Of a stretch of DNA of 64,000 nt, positions 21,801 to 34,800 are shown piece after piece. The notes beneath the pieces are model-generated. The model did not search any database. It saw only the letters and a program-made list of their open reading frames with translations, and was not told the origin of the DNA. Source of the stretch: Isoperla grammatica. Taxonomy: Eukaryota > Arthropoda > Insecta > Plecoptera > Perlodidae. Where the stretch lies: assembly GCA_945910005.1 (NCBI GenBank), contig CAMDTW010000327.1, forward strand, positions 42,468-106,467. Reading direction: 5' to 3'. How positions within the stretch are numbered: the first letter of the stretch is position 1; every line of letters begins with the position of its first letter. The position numbers and the translations under genes were made by a program.

Positions 21801-24800
21801 CATACGGGCCAGGCCCAGGTCCAAAGCGAATATGCCTCCAATATGTGTCTCACCTGGTGGGGCGCAGGTCCTAAGCGTATATGTCTCCTATATGTGTCTC
21901 ATACGGGCCAAGCCCAGGTCCTAAGCGTATATGCCTCATGTGTCTCATACGGGCAAGGCCCAGGTCCTAAGCGAATATGCCTCCAATATGTGTCTCACCT
22001 GGTGGGGCGCAGGTCCTAAGCGTATATGTCTCCTATATGTGTCTCATACGGGCCAAGCCCAGGGCCGAAGCGTATATGCCTCATGTGTCTCATACGGGCA
22101 AGGCCCAGGTCCTAAGCGAATATGCCTCCTATATGTGTCTTATACGGGCGGGGCCCAGGTCCTAAGCGTATATGCCTCCTATATGTTGCTCATACGGGCC
22201 AGGCCCAGGTCCTAAGCGTATATGTCTCCTATATGTGTCTCATACGGGCCAGGCCCAGGTTCTAAGCGTATATGTCTCCTATGTGTGTCTCATATTGGCC
22301 AGGCTCAGGTCCTTAGCCTATATTCCTCCTATATGTGTCTCATAGGGGCCAGGCCCAGGTCCTAAGCGTATATGTCTCCTATATGTGTCTCATACGGGCC
22401 AGGCCCAGGTTCTAAGCGTATATGTCTCCTATATGTGTCTCATATTGGCCAGGCTCAGGTCCTTAGCCTATATTCCTCCTATATGTGTCTCATACGGGCC
22501 AGGCCCAGGTCCAAAGCGAATATGCCTCCTATATGTGTCTCACCTGGCGGGGCGCAGGTCCTAAGCGTATATGCCTCCTATACGTGTCTCATACGGGCCA
22601 GGCCCAGGTCCTAAGCGTATATGCCTCCTATTTGTGTCTCGCCTGGCGGGGCGCAGGTCCTAAGCGTACATGCCTCCTATATGTGGCTCATACGGGCCAG
22701 GCCCAGGTCCAAAGCGTATATGCCTCCTATATGTGTCTCACCTGGCGGGGCGCAGGTCCTAAGCGTATATGCCTCCTATACGTGTCTCATACGGGCCAGG
22801 CCCAGGTCCTAAGCGTATATGCCTCCTATTTGTGTCTCGCCTGGCGGGGCGCAGGTCCTAAGCGTATATGCCTCCTATTGTGTCTCACCTAGCGGGGCGC
22901 AGGTCCTAAGCGTATATGCCGCCTATATGTGTCTCACCTGGCGGGGCGCAGGTCCTAAGCGTATATGCCTCCTATATGTGTCTGATACGGGCGGGGTTTA
23001 GGTCCGGAGCGTATATGCCTCCTTTATGTGTCTCACTTGGTGGGGCGCAGGTCCAAAGCGTATATGCCTCCTATATGTGTCTCATACGGGCCGGGCGCAG
23101 GTCCTTAGCGTATATGCCTCCTATATGTGTCTCACCTGGCGGGGCCCAGGTCCTTAGCGTATATGCCTCCTATATGTGTCTCATACAGGCGGGGCGAAGG
23201 TCCAGAGCGTATATGCCTCTATATGTGTCTCACCTGGCGGGGCGCAGGTCCAAGCGTATATGCCTCCTATAAGTGTCTCACCTGGCGGGGCGCTGGTCCA
23301 AAGCGTATATGCCTCCTATATGTGTCTCATACGGGCGAGGCGCAGGTCCGGAGCGTATATGCCTCTTTTATGTGTCTCACCTGGCGGGGCGCAGGTCCAA
23401 AGCGTATATGCCTTCTATATGTGTCTCACCTGGCGGGGCACAGGTCCTAAGCGTATATGCCTCCTATATGTGTCTCACTAGGCGGGGCCCAGGTCCTAAG
23501 CGTATATGCCTCCTATATGTGTCTCACCTGGCGGGGCGAAGGTCCTTAGCGTATATGCCGCCTATATGTGTCTCACCTGGCGGGGCGCAGGTCCTTAGCG
23601 TACATGCCTCCTATATGTGTCTCACCTGGCGGGGCGCAGGTCCTTTGCGTATATGCCGCCTATATGTGTCTCACCTGGCGGGGCCCAGCTCCTAAGCGTA
23701 TATGCCTCCTATATGTGTCTCATACGGGCCGGGCGCAGGTCCTAAGCGTATGTGCCTCCTCTATGTGTCTCACCTGGCGGGGCGCAGGTCCTTAGCGTAT
23801 ATGCCGCCTATATGTGTCTCACCTGGCGGGGCGCAGGTCCTTAGCGTACATGCCTCCTATATGTGTCTCAAATGGCGGGGCGCAGGTCCTTAGCGTACAT
23901 GCCTCCTATATGTGTCTCACCTAGCGGGGCGCAGGTCCTTAGCTTATATGCCTCCTATATGTGTCTCACCTGGCGGCGCGCAGGTCCTTAGCGTACATGC
24001 CTCCTATATGTGTCTCACCTGGCGCGGCGCAGGTCCTAAGCGTATATGCCTCCTATATGTGTCTCACCTGGCGGGGCGCAGGTCCTAAGCGTATATGCCT
24101 CCTATGTGTGTCTCACCTGGCGGGGCGCAGGTCCTTAGCGTATATGCCGCCTATATGTGTCTCACCCGGCGGGGCGCAGGTCCTTAGCGTATATGCCGCC
24201 TATATGTGTCTCACCTGGCGGGGCGCAGGTCCTAAGCGTATATGCCTCCTATTTGTGTCTCGCCTGGCGGGGCGCAGGTCCTAAGCGTATATGCCTCCTA
24301 TTGTGTCTCACCTGGCGGGGCGCAGGTCCTAAGCGTATATGCCGCCTATATGTGTCTCACCTGGCGGGGCGCAGGTCCTAAGCGTATATGCCTCCTATAT
24401 GTGTCTGATACGGGCGGGGTTAAGGTCCGGAGCGTATATGCCTCCTTTATGTGTCTCACTTGGTGGGGCGCAGGTCCAAAGCGTATATGCCTCCTATATG
24501 TGTCTCATACGGGCCGGGCGCAGGTCCTTAGCGTATATGCCTCCTATATGTGTCTCACCTGGCGGGGCCCAGGTCCTAAGCGTATATGCCTCCTATATGT
24601 GTCTGATACGGGCGGGGTTAAGGTCCGGAGCGTATATGCCTCCTTTATGTGTCTCACTTGGTGGGGCGCAGGTCCAAAGCGTATATGCCTCCTAGATGTG
24701 TCTCATACGGGCGGGGCGCTGGTCCTAAGCGTATATGCCGCCTATATGTGTCTCACCTGGCAGGGCGCAGGTCCTATGCGTATATCCCTCCTATATGTGT

Positions 24801-26690
24801 CTCATACGGGCCAGGCCCAGGTCCTAAGCGTATATGCCACCTATATGTGTCTCACCTGGCGGGGCGCAGGTCCTTAGCGTATATGCCGCCTATATGTGTC
24901 ACACCTGGCGGGGCGCAGGTCCTTAGCGTATATGCCGCCTATATATGTCTCACCTGGCGGGGCGCAGGTCCTTAGCGTACATGCCTCCTATATGTGTCTC
25001 ACCTGGCGGGGCGCAGGTCCTAAGCGTATATGCCTCCTATATGTGTCTCACCTGGCGGGGCGCAGGTCCTTAGCGTATATGCCGCCTATATGTGTCACAC
25101 CTGGCGGGGCGCAGGTCCTTAGCGTATATGCCGCCTATATGTGTCTCACCTGGCGGGGCGCAGGTCCTTAGCGTACATGCCTCCTATATGTGTCTCACCT
25201 GGCGGGGCGCAGGTCCTAAGCGTATATGCCGCCTATATGTGTCTCACCTGGCGGGGCGCAGGTCCTAAGCGTATAGGCCTCCTATATGTGTCTCACCTGG
25301 CGGGGCGCAGGTCCTAAGCGTATATGCCGTCTATATGTGTCACACCTGGCGGGGCACAGGTCCTTAGCGTATATGCCGCCTATATGTGTCTCACCTGGCG
25401 GGGCGCAGGTCCTAAGCGTATATGCCTTTTATATGTGTCTCATACGGGCGGGGCGCAGGTCCTAAGCGTATATGTCTCCTATATGTGTCTCATACGGGCG
25501 GGGCGCAGGTCCTAAGCGTAGATGCCTTTTATATGTGTCTCACCTGGCGGGGCGCAGGTCCTAAGCGTATATGCCTCCTATTTGTGTCTTATACGGGCCA
25601 GGCCCAGGTCCTTAGCGTATATGCCTCCTATATGTGTCTCATACGGCCAGGCCCAGGTCATAATCATATATGCCTCTTATATGTGTCTCACCTGGTGGGG
25701 CGCTGGTTTTAAGCGTATATGCCACCTATATGTGTCTCATACGGGCCGGGCCCAGGTCCTAAGCGTATATGCCTCCTATATGTGTCCCACCTGGCGGGGC
25801 CCAGGTCCTAAGCGTATATGCCTCCTATATGTGTCTCACCTGGCGGGGCGCAGGTCCTTAGCGTATTTGCCTCCTATATGTGTCTCATACGGCCAGGCCC
25901 AGGTCATAATCATATATGCCTCTTATATGTGTCTCACCTGGTGGGGCGCTGGTTTTAAGCGTATATGCCACCTATATGTGTCTCATACGGGCCGGGCCCA
26001 GGTCCTAAGCGTATATGCCTCCTATATGTGTCCCACCTGGCGGGGCCCAGGTCCTAAGCGTATATGCCTCCTATATGTGTCTCACCTGGCGGGGCGCAGG
26101 TCCTTAGCGTATATGCCTCCTATATGTGTCCCACCTGGCGGGGCCCAGGTCCTAAGCGTATATGCCTCCTATATAGGTCTCACCTGGCGGGGCGCAGGTC
26201 CTAAGCGTATATGCCGCCTATATGTGTCTCACCTGGCGGGGCGCAGGTCCTTAGCGTGTATGCCTCCTTTATGTGTCTCGAACGGGCGGGGCGCAGGTCC
26301 TAAGCGTATATGCCTCCTAAATGTGTCCCATACGGGTGAAGCGCAGGTCATAAGCGTATATGCTTCCTATATGTGTCTCACCTTGCGGAGCCCAGGTCCT
26401 AAGCGTATATGCCTCCTATATGTGTCTCATACGGGCGGGGCGCAGGTCCTAAGGGTATATGCCTCCTATATGTGTCTCATACGGGCGGGGCGCAGGTCCT
26501 AAGCGTATATGCCTCCTATATGTGTCTCATACGGGCCAGGCCCAGGTCCTAAGCGTATATGCCTCCTACATGTGTCTCACCTGGCGGGGCGCAGGTCCTA
26601 AGCGTATATGCCTCCTATATGTTTCTCATACGGGCCAGGCCCAGGTCCTAAGCGTATATCCCTCCTATATGTGTCTCACCTGGCGGGGCG
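18827..26690 (+). repeat. ~7.6-kb segmental tandem repeat, copy B
   Basis: This is the partner of 11,227-18,826. It ends near 26,690, where the sequence after TATATCCCTCC leaves the shared pattern. Compared with copy A it lacks the 444-bp duplication and has about 396 bp of other monomers near 20,740-21,130. It also has two extra monomers near 22,600-22,800 and a 245-bp duplication at 25,641-26,130. Confidence 0.88.
25641..26130 (+). repeat. Local 245-bp (five-monomer) tandem duplication
   Basis: Five monomers starting with the CATACGGCCAGG variant and including GGTCATAATCATATATG are repeated at an offset of 245 bp. The block is single in the corresponding part of copy A (near 18,040). It fully explains the step in alignment offset from 7,603 to 7,848. 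Confidence 0.85.
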
Positions 26691-29132
26691 CAGGTCCTAA
26701 GCGTATATGCCTTCTATATGTGTCTCATACGGGCCAGGCCTAGGTCCTAAGCGTATATGCCGCCTATATGTGTCTCATACGGGCGGGGCGCAGGTCCTAA
26801 GCGTATAGGCCTCCTATATGTGTCTCACCTGGCGGGGCGCAGGTCCTAAGCGTATATACTGCCTATATGTGTCTCATACGGGCCAGGCCCAGGTCCTAAG
26901 CGTATATGCCGCCTATATGTGTCTTACCTGGCGGGGCGCAGGTCCTAAGCGTATATGCCTCCTATATGTGTCTTATACGGGCGGGGCGCAGGTCCTAAGC
27001 GTATAGGCCTCCTATATGTGTCTCACCTGGCGGGGCGCAGGTCCTAAGCGTATATGCCGCCTATATGTGTCTCAATGGCGGGGCGCAGGTCCAAAGGGTA
27101 TATGCCGCCTATATGTGTCTCACCTGGCGGGGCGCAGGTCCTTAGCGTATATGCATCCTATATATGTCACACCTGGCGGGAAGCAGGTCCTAAGCGTATA
27201 TGCCTCCAATATGTATCTCATACGGGCGGGGCCCAGGTTCTAAGCGTATATGTCTCCTATATGTGTCTCATACGGGCCAGGCACAGGTCCTAAGCGTATA
27301 TGCTTACTATATGTGTCTCATACGGGCCAGGCCCAGGTCCTAAGCGTATATGCCGCCTATATGTGTCTCACCTGGCGGGGCGCAGGTCCTAAGCGTATAT
27401 GCCTTTTATATGTGTCTCATACGGGCGGGGCGCAGGTCCTAAGCGTATATGTCTCCTATATGTGTCTCATACGAGCGGGGCGCAGGTCCTAAGCGTAGAT
27501 GCCTTTTATATGTGTCTCACCTGGCGGGGCGCAGGTCCTAAGCGTATATGCCTCCTATTTGTGTCTCATACGGGCCAGGCCCAGGTCCTTAGCGTATATG
27601 CCTCCTATATGTGTCTCATACGGGCCAGGCCCAGGTCCTAAGCGTATATGCCTCCAATATGTGTCTCACCTGGTGGGGCGCAGGTCCTAAGCGTACATGC
27701 TGCCTATATGTGTCTCACCTGGTGGGGCGCAGGTCCTTAGCGTATATGCCTCCTATATGTGGCTCATACGGGCCAGGCCCAGGTCCTAAGCGTATATGCC
27801 TCCAATATGTGTCTCACCTGGCGGGGCGCAGGTCCTAGGGGTATATGCCTCCTATATGTGTCTCACCTGGTGGGGCGCAGGTCCTGAGCGTATATGTCTC
27901 CTATATGTGTCTCATACGGGCCAGGCCCAGGTCCTAAGCGTATATGCCGCCTATATGTGTCTCACCTGGCAAGGCGCAGGTCCTAAGCGTATATGCCGCC
28001 TTTATGTGTCTCACCTGGAGGGGCGCAGGTCCAAAGCGTATATGCCGCCTATATTTGTCTCACCTGGCGGGGCGCAGGTCCTAAGCGTATATGTCTCCTT
28101 TATGTGTCTTATACGGGCGGGGCGCAGGTCCTAAGCGTATAGGCCTCCTATATGTGTCTCACCTGGCGGGGCGCAGGTCCTAAGCGTATATACTGCCTAT
28201 ATGTGTCTCATACAGGCCAGGCCCAGGTCCTTAGCGTATAGGCCTCCTATTAATGTCTCATACGGGCCAGGCCCAGGTCTTAAGCGTATATGCCTCCTAT
28301 ATGAGTCTCACCTGGCGAGGTGCAGGTCTTAAGTGTATATGCCTCCTTTATTTGTCTCATACGGGCGGGGAGCAGGTCCTAAGCGTATATGCCGCCTATT
28401 TGTCTCATACGGGCCGGGCGCAGGTCCTTAGCGTATATACCACCTATTTGTGTCTCACCTGCCGGAGCGCTGGTCCTAAACGTATATGCCGCCTATATGT
28501 GTCTCATACGGGCGGGGCGCAGGTCCTAAGCGTATATGCCTCCTATATGTGTCTCATACGGGCGGGCCGCACGTCCTAAGCGTATTTGCTTCCTATATGT
28601 GTTTCATACGGGCCAGGCCCAGGTCTTAAGCGTATATGCCTCCTATATGTGTCTCACCTGGCGAGGTGCAGGTCTTAAGTGTATATGCCTCCTTTATTTG
28701 TCTCATACGGGCGGGGAGCAGGTCCTAAGCGTATATGCCACCTATATGTGTCTCATACTGGCCGGGCTCAGGTCCTAAGCGTATATTCCTCCTATTTGTG
28801 TCACACCTGGCGGGGCAAAGCTCCTAAGCGTATATGCCTCCTATTTTTGTTTCATACGGGCGGGGCGCAGGTCCTTAGCGTATATGCCTTTTATATGTCA
28901 CTCACCTGGCGAAGCGCAGGTCTTAAGCGTATATGCTGCCTATATGTGTCTCAAACGGGCCAGGCCCAGGTCCTAAGCGTATATGCCTCCTATATGTGTC
29001 TCAAACGGGCCAAGCCCAGGTCCTAAGCGTATATGCCTTCTATATGTGTCTCAAACGGGCCAGGCCCAGGTCCTTAGCGTACATGCCTCCTATATGTGTC
29101 TCAAACGGGCCAGGACCAGGTCCTAAGCGTAT

Positions 29133-30880
29133 ATGCCCCCTATATGTGTCTCACCTGGCGGGGCGCAGGTCCTAAGCGTTTATGCCTCCTATATGTGTCT
29201 CACCTGGCGGGGCGCAGGTCCTAAGCGTTTATGCCTCCTATATGTGTCTCATATGGGCCGGGCGCAGGTCCTAAGCGTATTTGCCTCCTATTGTGTCTCA
29301 CCTGGCGGGGCGCAGGTCCTAAGCGGTTATGCCGCCTATATGTGTCTCATACGGGCGGGGCGCAGGTCCTTAGCGTATATGCCTCCTATATGTGTCTCAC
29401 CTGGCGGGGCGCAGGTCCTAAGCGTATATGCCGCCTATATGTGTCTCATACGGGCGGGGCGCAGGTCCTCAGCGTATATGCCTCCTATATGTGTCTCATA
29501 CGGGCGGGGCGCAGGTCCTTATCCTATATGCCTCCTATATGTGTCTCACCTGGTGGGGCGCAGGTCCTAAGCGTATATGCCTCCTATATGTGTCTCACCT
29601 GGCGGGGCGCAGGTCCTAAGCGTATATGCCTCCTATATGTGGCTCATACGGGCGGGGCCCAGCTCCTAAGCGTATATGCCTCCTATATGTGTCTCACCTG
29701 GCGGGGCGCAGGTCCTAAGCGTATATGCCTCCTATATGTGTCTCATACGGGCCAGGCCCAGGTCCTAAGCGTATGTGCCACCTATATGTGTCTCACCTGG
29801 CGGGGCGCAGGTCCTAAGCGTATATGCCTCCTATATGTGTCTCATACGGGCCGGGCGCAGGTCCTAAGCGTATATGCCTCCTATATGTGGCTCATACGGG
29901 CGGGGCCCAGCTCCTAAGCGTATATGCCTCCTATATGTGTCTCACCTGGCGGGGCGCAGGTCCTAAGCGTATAAGCCTCCTATATGTGTCTCATGCGGGC
30001 CGGGCGCAGGTCGTAAGCGTATATGCCTCCTATATGTGTCTCATACGGGCGGGGCCCAGCTCCTAAGCGTATATGCCTCCTATATGTGTCTCACCTGGCG
30101 GGGCGCAGGTCCTAAGCGTATATGCCTCCTAAAAGTGTCTCACCTGGCGGGGCCCAGGTCCTTAGCGTGTATGCCTCCTATATGTGTCTCACCTGGCGGG
30201 GCGCAGGTCCTTAGCGTACATGCCTCCTATATGTGTCTCACCTGGCGGGGCGCAGGTCCTTAGCGTTTATGCCTCCTATATGTGTCTCACCTGGCGGGGC
30301 GCAGGTCCTTAGCGTGTATGCCTCCTATATGTGTCTCACCTGGCGGGGCGCAGGTCCTTAGCGTACATGCCTCCTATATGTGTCTCACCTGGCGGGGCGC
30401 AGGTCCTCAGCGTATATGCCTCCTATATGTGTCTCACCTGGCGGGGCGCAGGTCCTTAGCGTACATGCCTCCTATATGTGTCTCACCTGGCAGGGCGCAG
30501 GTCCTAAGCGTTTATGCCTCCTATATGTGTCTCATACGGGCAGGGCGCAGGTCCTAAGCGTATCCCACCTATATGTGTCTCACCTGGTGGGGCGCAGGTC
30601 CTAAGCGTATATGCCTCCTATATGTGTCTCACCTGGCGGGGCGCAGGTCCTAAGCGTATATGCCTCCTATATGTGTCTCATACGGGCCAGGCCCAGGTCC
30701 TAAGCGTATATGCCCCCTATATGTGTCACACCTGGCGGGGCCCAGCTCCTAAGCGTATATGCTGCCTATACGTGTCTCATACGGGCGGGGCGCAGGTCCT
30801 AAGCGTATATGCCTTTTATATGTGTCTCACCTGGCGGAGCGCAGGTCCTAAGCGTATATGTCTCCTATATGTGTGTCATA
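29133..30880 (+). repeat. Segment shared with 40,095 and 43,836 regions
   Basis: The monomer series here recurs at offset 10,962 (40,095-41,842) and again 3,741 bp further on (43,836-45,583). Markers are AAGCGGTTATGCC (29,332), CCTTATCCTATATG (29,517) and the shortened GCGTATCCCACC (30,557). The first ~290 bp also occur at 35,676-35,966. That shows the right half re-uses the same segments in different orders. Confidence 0.85.
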
Positions 30881-31884
30881 CGGGCCAGGCCCAGGTCCTA
30901 AGCGTTTATGCCTCCTATATGTGTCTCACCTGGCGGGGCGCAGGTCCTAAGCGTATATGCCTCCTATATGTATCTCACCTGGCGGGGCGCAGGTCCTAAG
31001 CGTATATGCCTCCTATATGTGTCTCACCTGGCGGGGCGCAGGTCCTAAGCGTATATGGCTCCTATATGTGTCTCTCCTGGCGGGGCGCAGGTCCTTAGCG
31101 TACATGCCTCCTATATGTGTCTCATACGGGCGGGGCGCAGGTCCTAAGCGTAAATGCCACCTATCTGTGTCTCACCTGGTGGGGCGCAGGTCCTAAGCGT
31201 ATATGCCCCCTATATGTGTCTCATACGGGCGGGGCGCAGGTCCTAAGCGTATATGCCTCCTATATCATTCTCATTCGGGGCAGGCCAAGGTTCTAAGCGT
31301 ATATGCCTCATGTGTCTCATAAGGGCCAGCCCACGTCCTAAGCGTATATGCCTCCTATTTAAGTCTCATACGGGCCAGCCCCAGGTCCTAAGCGTATTAG
31401 CCTCCTATATGTGTCTCACCTGGCGGGGCGCAGGTCCTAAGGGTATATGCATCCCATATGTGTCTCATACGGGCGGGGCGCAGGTCCTAAGCGTATATGC
31501 CTCCTATATGGGTCTCGAACGGGCGGGGCGCAGGTCCTCAGCGTATATGCCTCCTATATGTGTCTCATACGGGCCATGTCCAGGTCCTAAGCGTATATGC
31601 TGCCTATAAGTGTCTCAAACGGGCCAGGCCCAGGTCCTAAGCGTATATGCCTCCTATATGTGGCTCATACGGACCAGGCCCAGGTCCTAAGCGTATATGC
31701 TGCCTATAAGTGTCTCAAACTGGCCAGGCGCAGGTCCTAAGCGTATATGCCTCCTATATGTGGCTCAAACGGGCCAGGCCCAGGTCCTAAGCGTATATGC
31801 CTCCTATATGTGTCTCATACGGTTCATGTCCAGGTCCTAAGCGTATATGCTGCCTATAAGTGTCTCAGACGGGCCAGGCCCAGG

Positions 31885-34800
31885 TCCTAAGCGTATATGC
31901 TGCCTTTAAGTGTCTCAAACGGGCCAGGCCCAGGTCCTAAGCGTATATGCCTCCTATATGTGTCTCATACGGTCCAGGCCCAGGTCCTAAGCGTATATGC
32001 CTCCTGAATGTGTCTCATACGGGCCAGGCCCAGGTCCTTATCGTATATGCCTCCCATATGTGTCTCGAACGGGCGGGGCGCAGGTCCTAAGCGTATATGC
32101 CTCCTGTATGTGTCTCACCTGGCGGGGCGCAGGTCCTAAGCGTATATGCCGCCTATATGTGTCTCACCTTCCAGGGCGCAGGTCCTTAGCGTATATGTCT
32201 CCTATATGTGTCTCATACGGGCCAGGCCTAGGTCCTTAGCGTATATGCCACTTATATGTGTCTCACCTGGCGGGGCGCAGGTCCTAAGGGTATATGCCGC
32301 CTATATGTGTCTCATACGGGCGGGGCGCAGGTACTAAGCGTATATGCCTCCTATATGTTTCTCGAACGGGCGGGGCGCAGGTCCTAAGCGTATATGCTTC
32401 CTATATGTGTCTCATACGGGCCATTCCCAGGTCCTAAGCGTATATGCTGCCTATATGTGTCTCAAACGGGCCAGGCCCCGGTCCTAAGCGTATATGCCTC
32501 CTATATGTTTCTCATACGGGCCAGGCCCAGGTCCTAAGCGTATATGCCTTATGTGTCTTGTACGGGCCAGGCCCACGTCCTAAGCGTATATGCCTCCTAA
32601 ATGTGTCTCATACGGGCCAGGCCCAGGTCCTAAGCGTATTAGCCTCCTGTATGTGTCTCACCTGGCGAGGCGCAGCTCCTAAGCGTATATGCCGCCTATA
32701 TGTGTCTCACCTTTCAGGGCACAGGTCCTAAGCGTATATGTCTCCTATATGTGTCTCATACGGGCCAGGCCCAGGTCCTTAGCGTATATGCCTCTTCTAT
32801 GTGTCTCATACGGGCCAGGCCCAGGTCCTAAGCGTATATGTCTCCTATATGTGTCTCATACGGGCCAGGCCCCGGTCCTCAGCGTATATGCGTCCTATAA
32901 GTGTCTCATACGGGCCAGGCCCAGGTCCAAAGCGTATATGCCTGATATATGTGGCTCATACGGGCCAGGCCCAGGTCCAAAGCGTATATGCCTGATATAT
33001 GTGTCTCATGCGAGCGGGGCGCTGGTCCTAAGCGTATATTGTAACGCCACCGTTTACCACTTCTTACCACGGGTCCGGCTAGGGGTTCAATTGTGGAGAA
33101 CGGTTGTGGATCTCCTTCATTCTTGTAACCTTCTCAACCTTCACAAAACTTCTTTGGGCGCCACTTTGTTCATTTTAAAGAAAAAAAAACACCAGACAGG
33201 AGGAACAAAGAATACCTGTCTGGGTAATAGGTATGGACTAACAATTGAATCAGTTTTACAATTTATTACAGCATGATTTTGAGGATGCGGAATCGTCCGT
33301 GGAACTTGTATCCAAATAAGTAAAGAGTATTAATCAAAGAAAAAAAGAAAGGTGCCCACCGTACATATGGTATTACGGTTTAACCAAAATAACTTACTAA
33401 CACATGTAGTTGAATCTGGTATTGACCAAAACAGTTCGTATCTCTTATCTTGCGGCTTGTACAATACCCGTTGACCACTGTAAAGACTGTACGCTCCTCG
33501 ATCCGCGTACCTTTTCCACTCGTACTAGGCCTAGATTCAGCTCACGCCGGTGTCATGGCACCTCCACAACCGCCTAAATTCGAAATGCAAAATACCAAAC
33601 ACTAAAATTCAACCAGCAACTATTACTTCTAAATAAAAACTTGGCGAACTGAAACTTACCACAAACGTGGAAATGAATAACCCGAACAAACTGCACAAAT
33701 CAAACCAATCACTCTACCAAAAACCTCGTCCTCGTCCAAAACACGACTCTTCAATGATTTAATCCAACTCTTTAACCGTCGCTAGGCAAACAAATCAACA
33801 AATTCAAACAGTCACCGCCTTCTCAATGACTATCGTTCTAACAAAACACACGAATACCAACTCAATTAATAAATAAGACCGAAAAAGACGGCACAACAGT
33901 AAACTGTAATATAACTGTTACCGATAAGAAGTTCCACAATGACGGGACGTCACAATATGCCTCCTATATGTGTCTCACCTGGTGGGGCGCAGGTCCTTAG
34001 CGTATATGCCGCCTATATGTGTCTCATACGGGCGGGGCGCAGGTCCTTACCGTATATGCCTCCTATATGTGTCTCACCTGGCGGGGCGCAGGTCCTTAGC
34101 GTATATGCCACCTATATGTGTCTCACCTGGTGGGGCGCAGGTCCTAAGCGTATATGCCTCCTATATGTGTCTCACCTGGCGGGGCGCTGGTCCTAAGCGT
34201 ATATGCCTCCTATATGTGTCTCACCTGGCGGGGCGCAGGTCCTAAGCGTGTATGCCTCCTATATGTGTCTCACCTGGCGGGGCACAGGTCCTTAGCGTGT
34301 ATGCCTCCTATATGTGTCTCACCTGGCGGGGCGCAGGTCCTAAGCGTATATGCCTCCTATATGTGTCTCACCTGGCGGGGCGCAGGTCCTAAGCGTATAT
34401 GCCTCCTATATGTGTCTCATACGGGCCAGGCCCAGGTCCTAAGCGTATATGCCCCCTATATGTGTCTCACCTGGCGGGGCGCAGGTCCTAAGCGTGTATG
34501 CCTCCTATATGTGTCTCACCTGCCGGGGCGCAGGTCCTTAGCGTGTATGCCTCCTATATGTGTCTCACCTGGCGGGGCGCAGGTCCTAAGCGTATATGCC
34601 TCCTATATGTGTCTCACCTGGCGGGGCGCAGGTCCTAAGCGTGTATGCCTCCTATATGTGTCTCACCTGGTGGGGCGCAGGTCCTAAGCGTATATGCCTC
34701 CTATATGTGTCTCACCTGGCGGGGCGCAGGTCCTTAGCGTGTATGCCTCCTTTATGTGTCTCACCTGGCGGGGCGCAGGTCCTAAGCGTATATGCCTCCT

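Noticed and set aside
25522..26502. 326-codon open frame, and dozens of 60-228-codon frames across the array
   Set aside because: They are overlapping frames of the same 49/50-bp repeat in all three + phases, lack any family resemblance, and end wherever a CCTAAG or CCTTAG variant falls in phase.
32689..33276. 195-codon open frame crossing from array into the LTR-like insertion
   Set aside because: It is simple read-through from a monomer frame into the insertion and repeats at 36,763; shorter versions occur at copies 3-5. There are no retroelement protein motifs.
33040..33954. DNA transposon with terminal inverted repeats
   Set aside because: The ends TGTAACGCC and (reverse complement) TGTGACGTC match only briefly, and there is no longer inverted repeat; TG...CA ends with a 4-bp duplication fit an LTR better.
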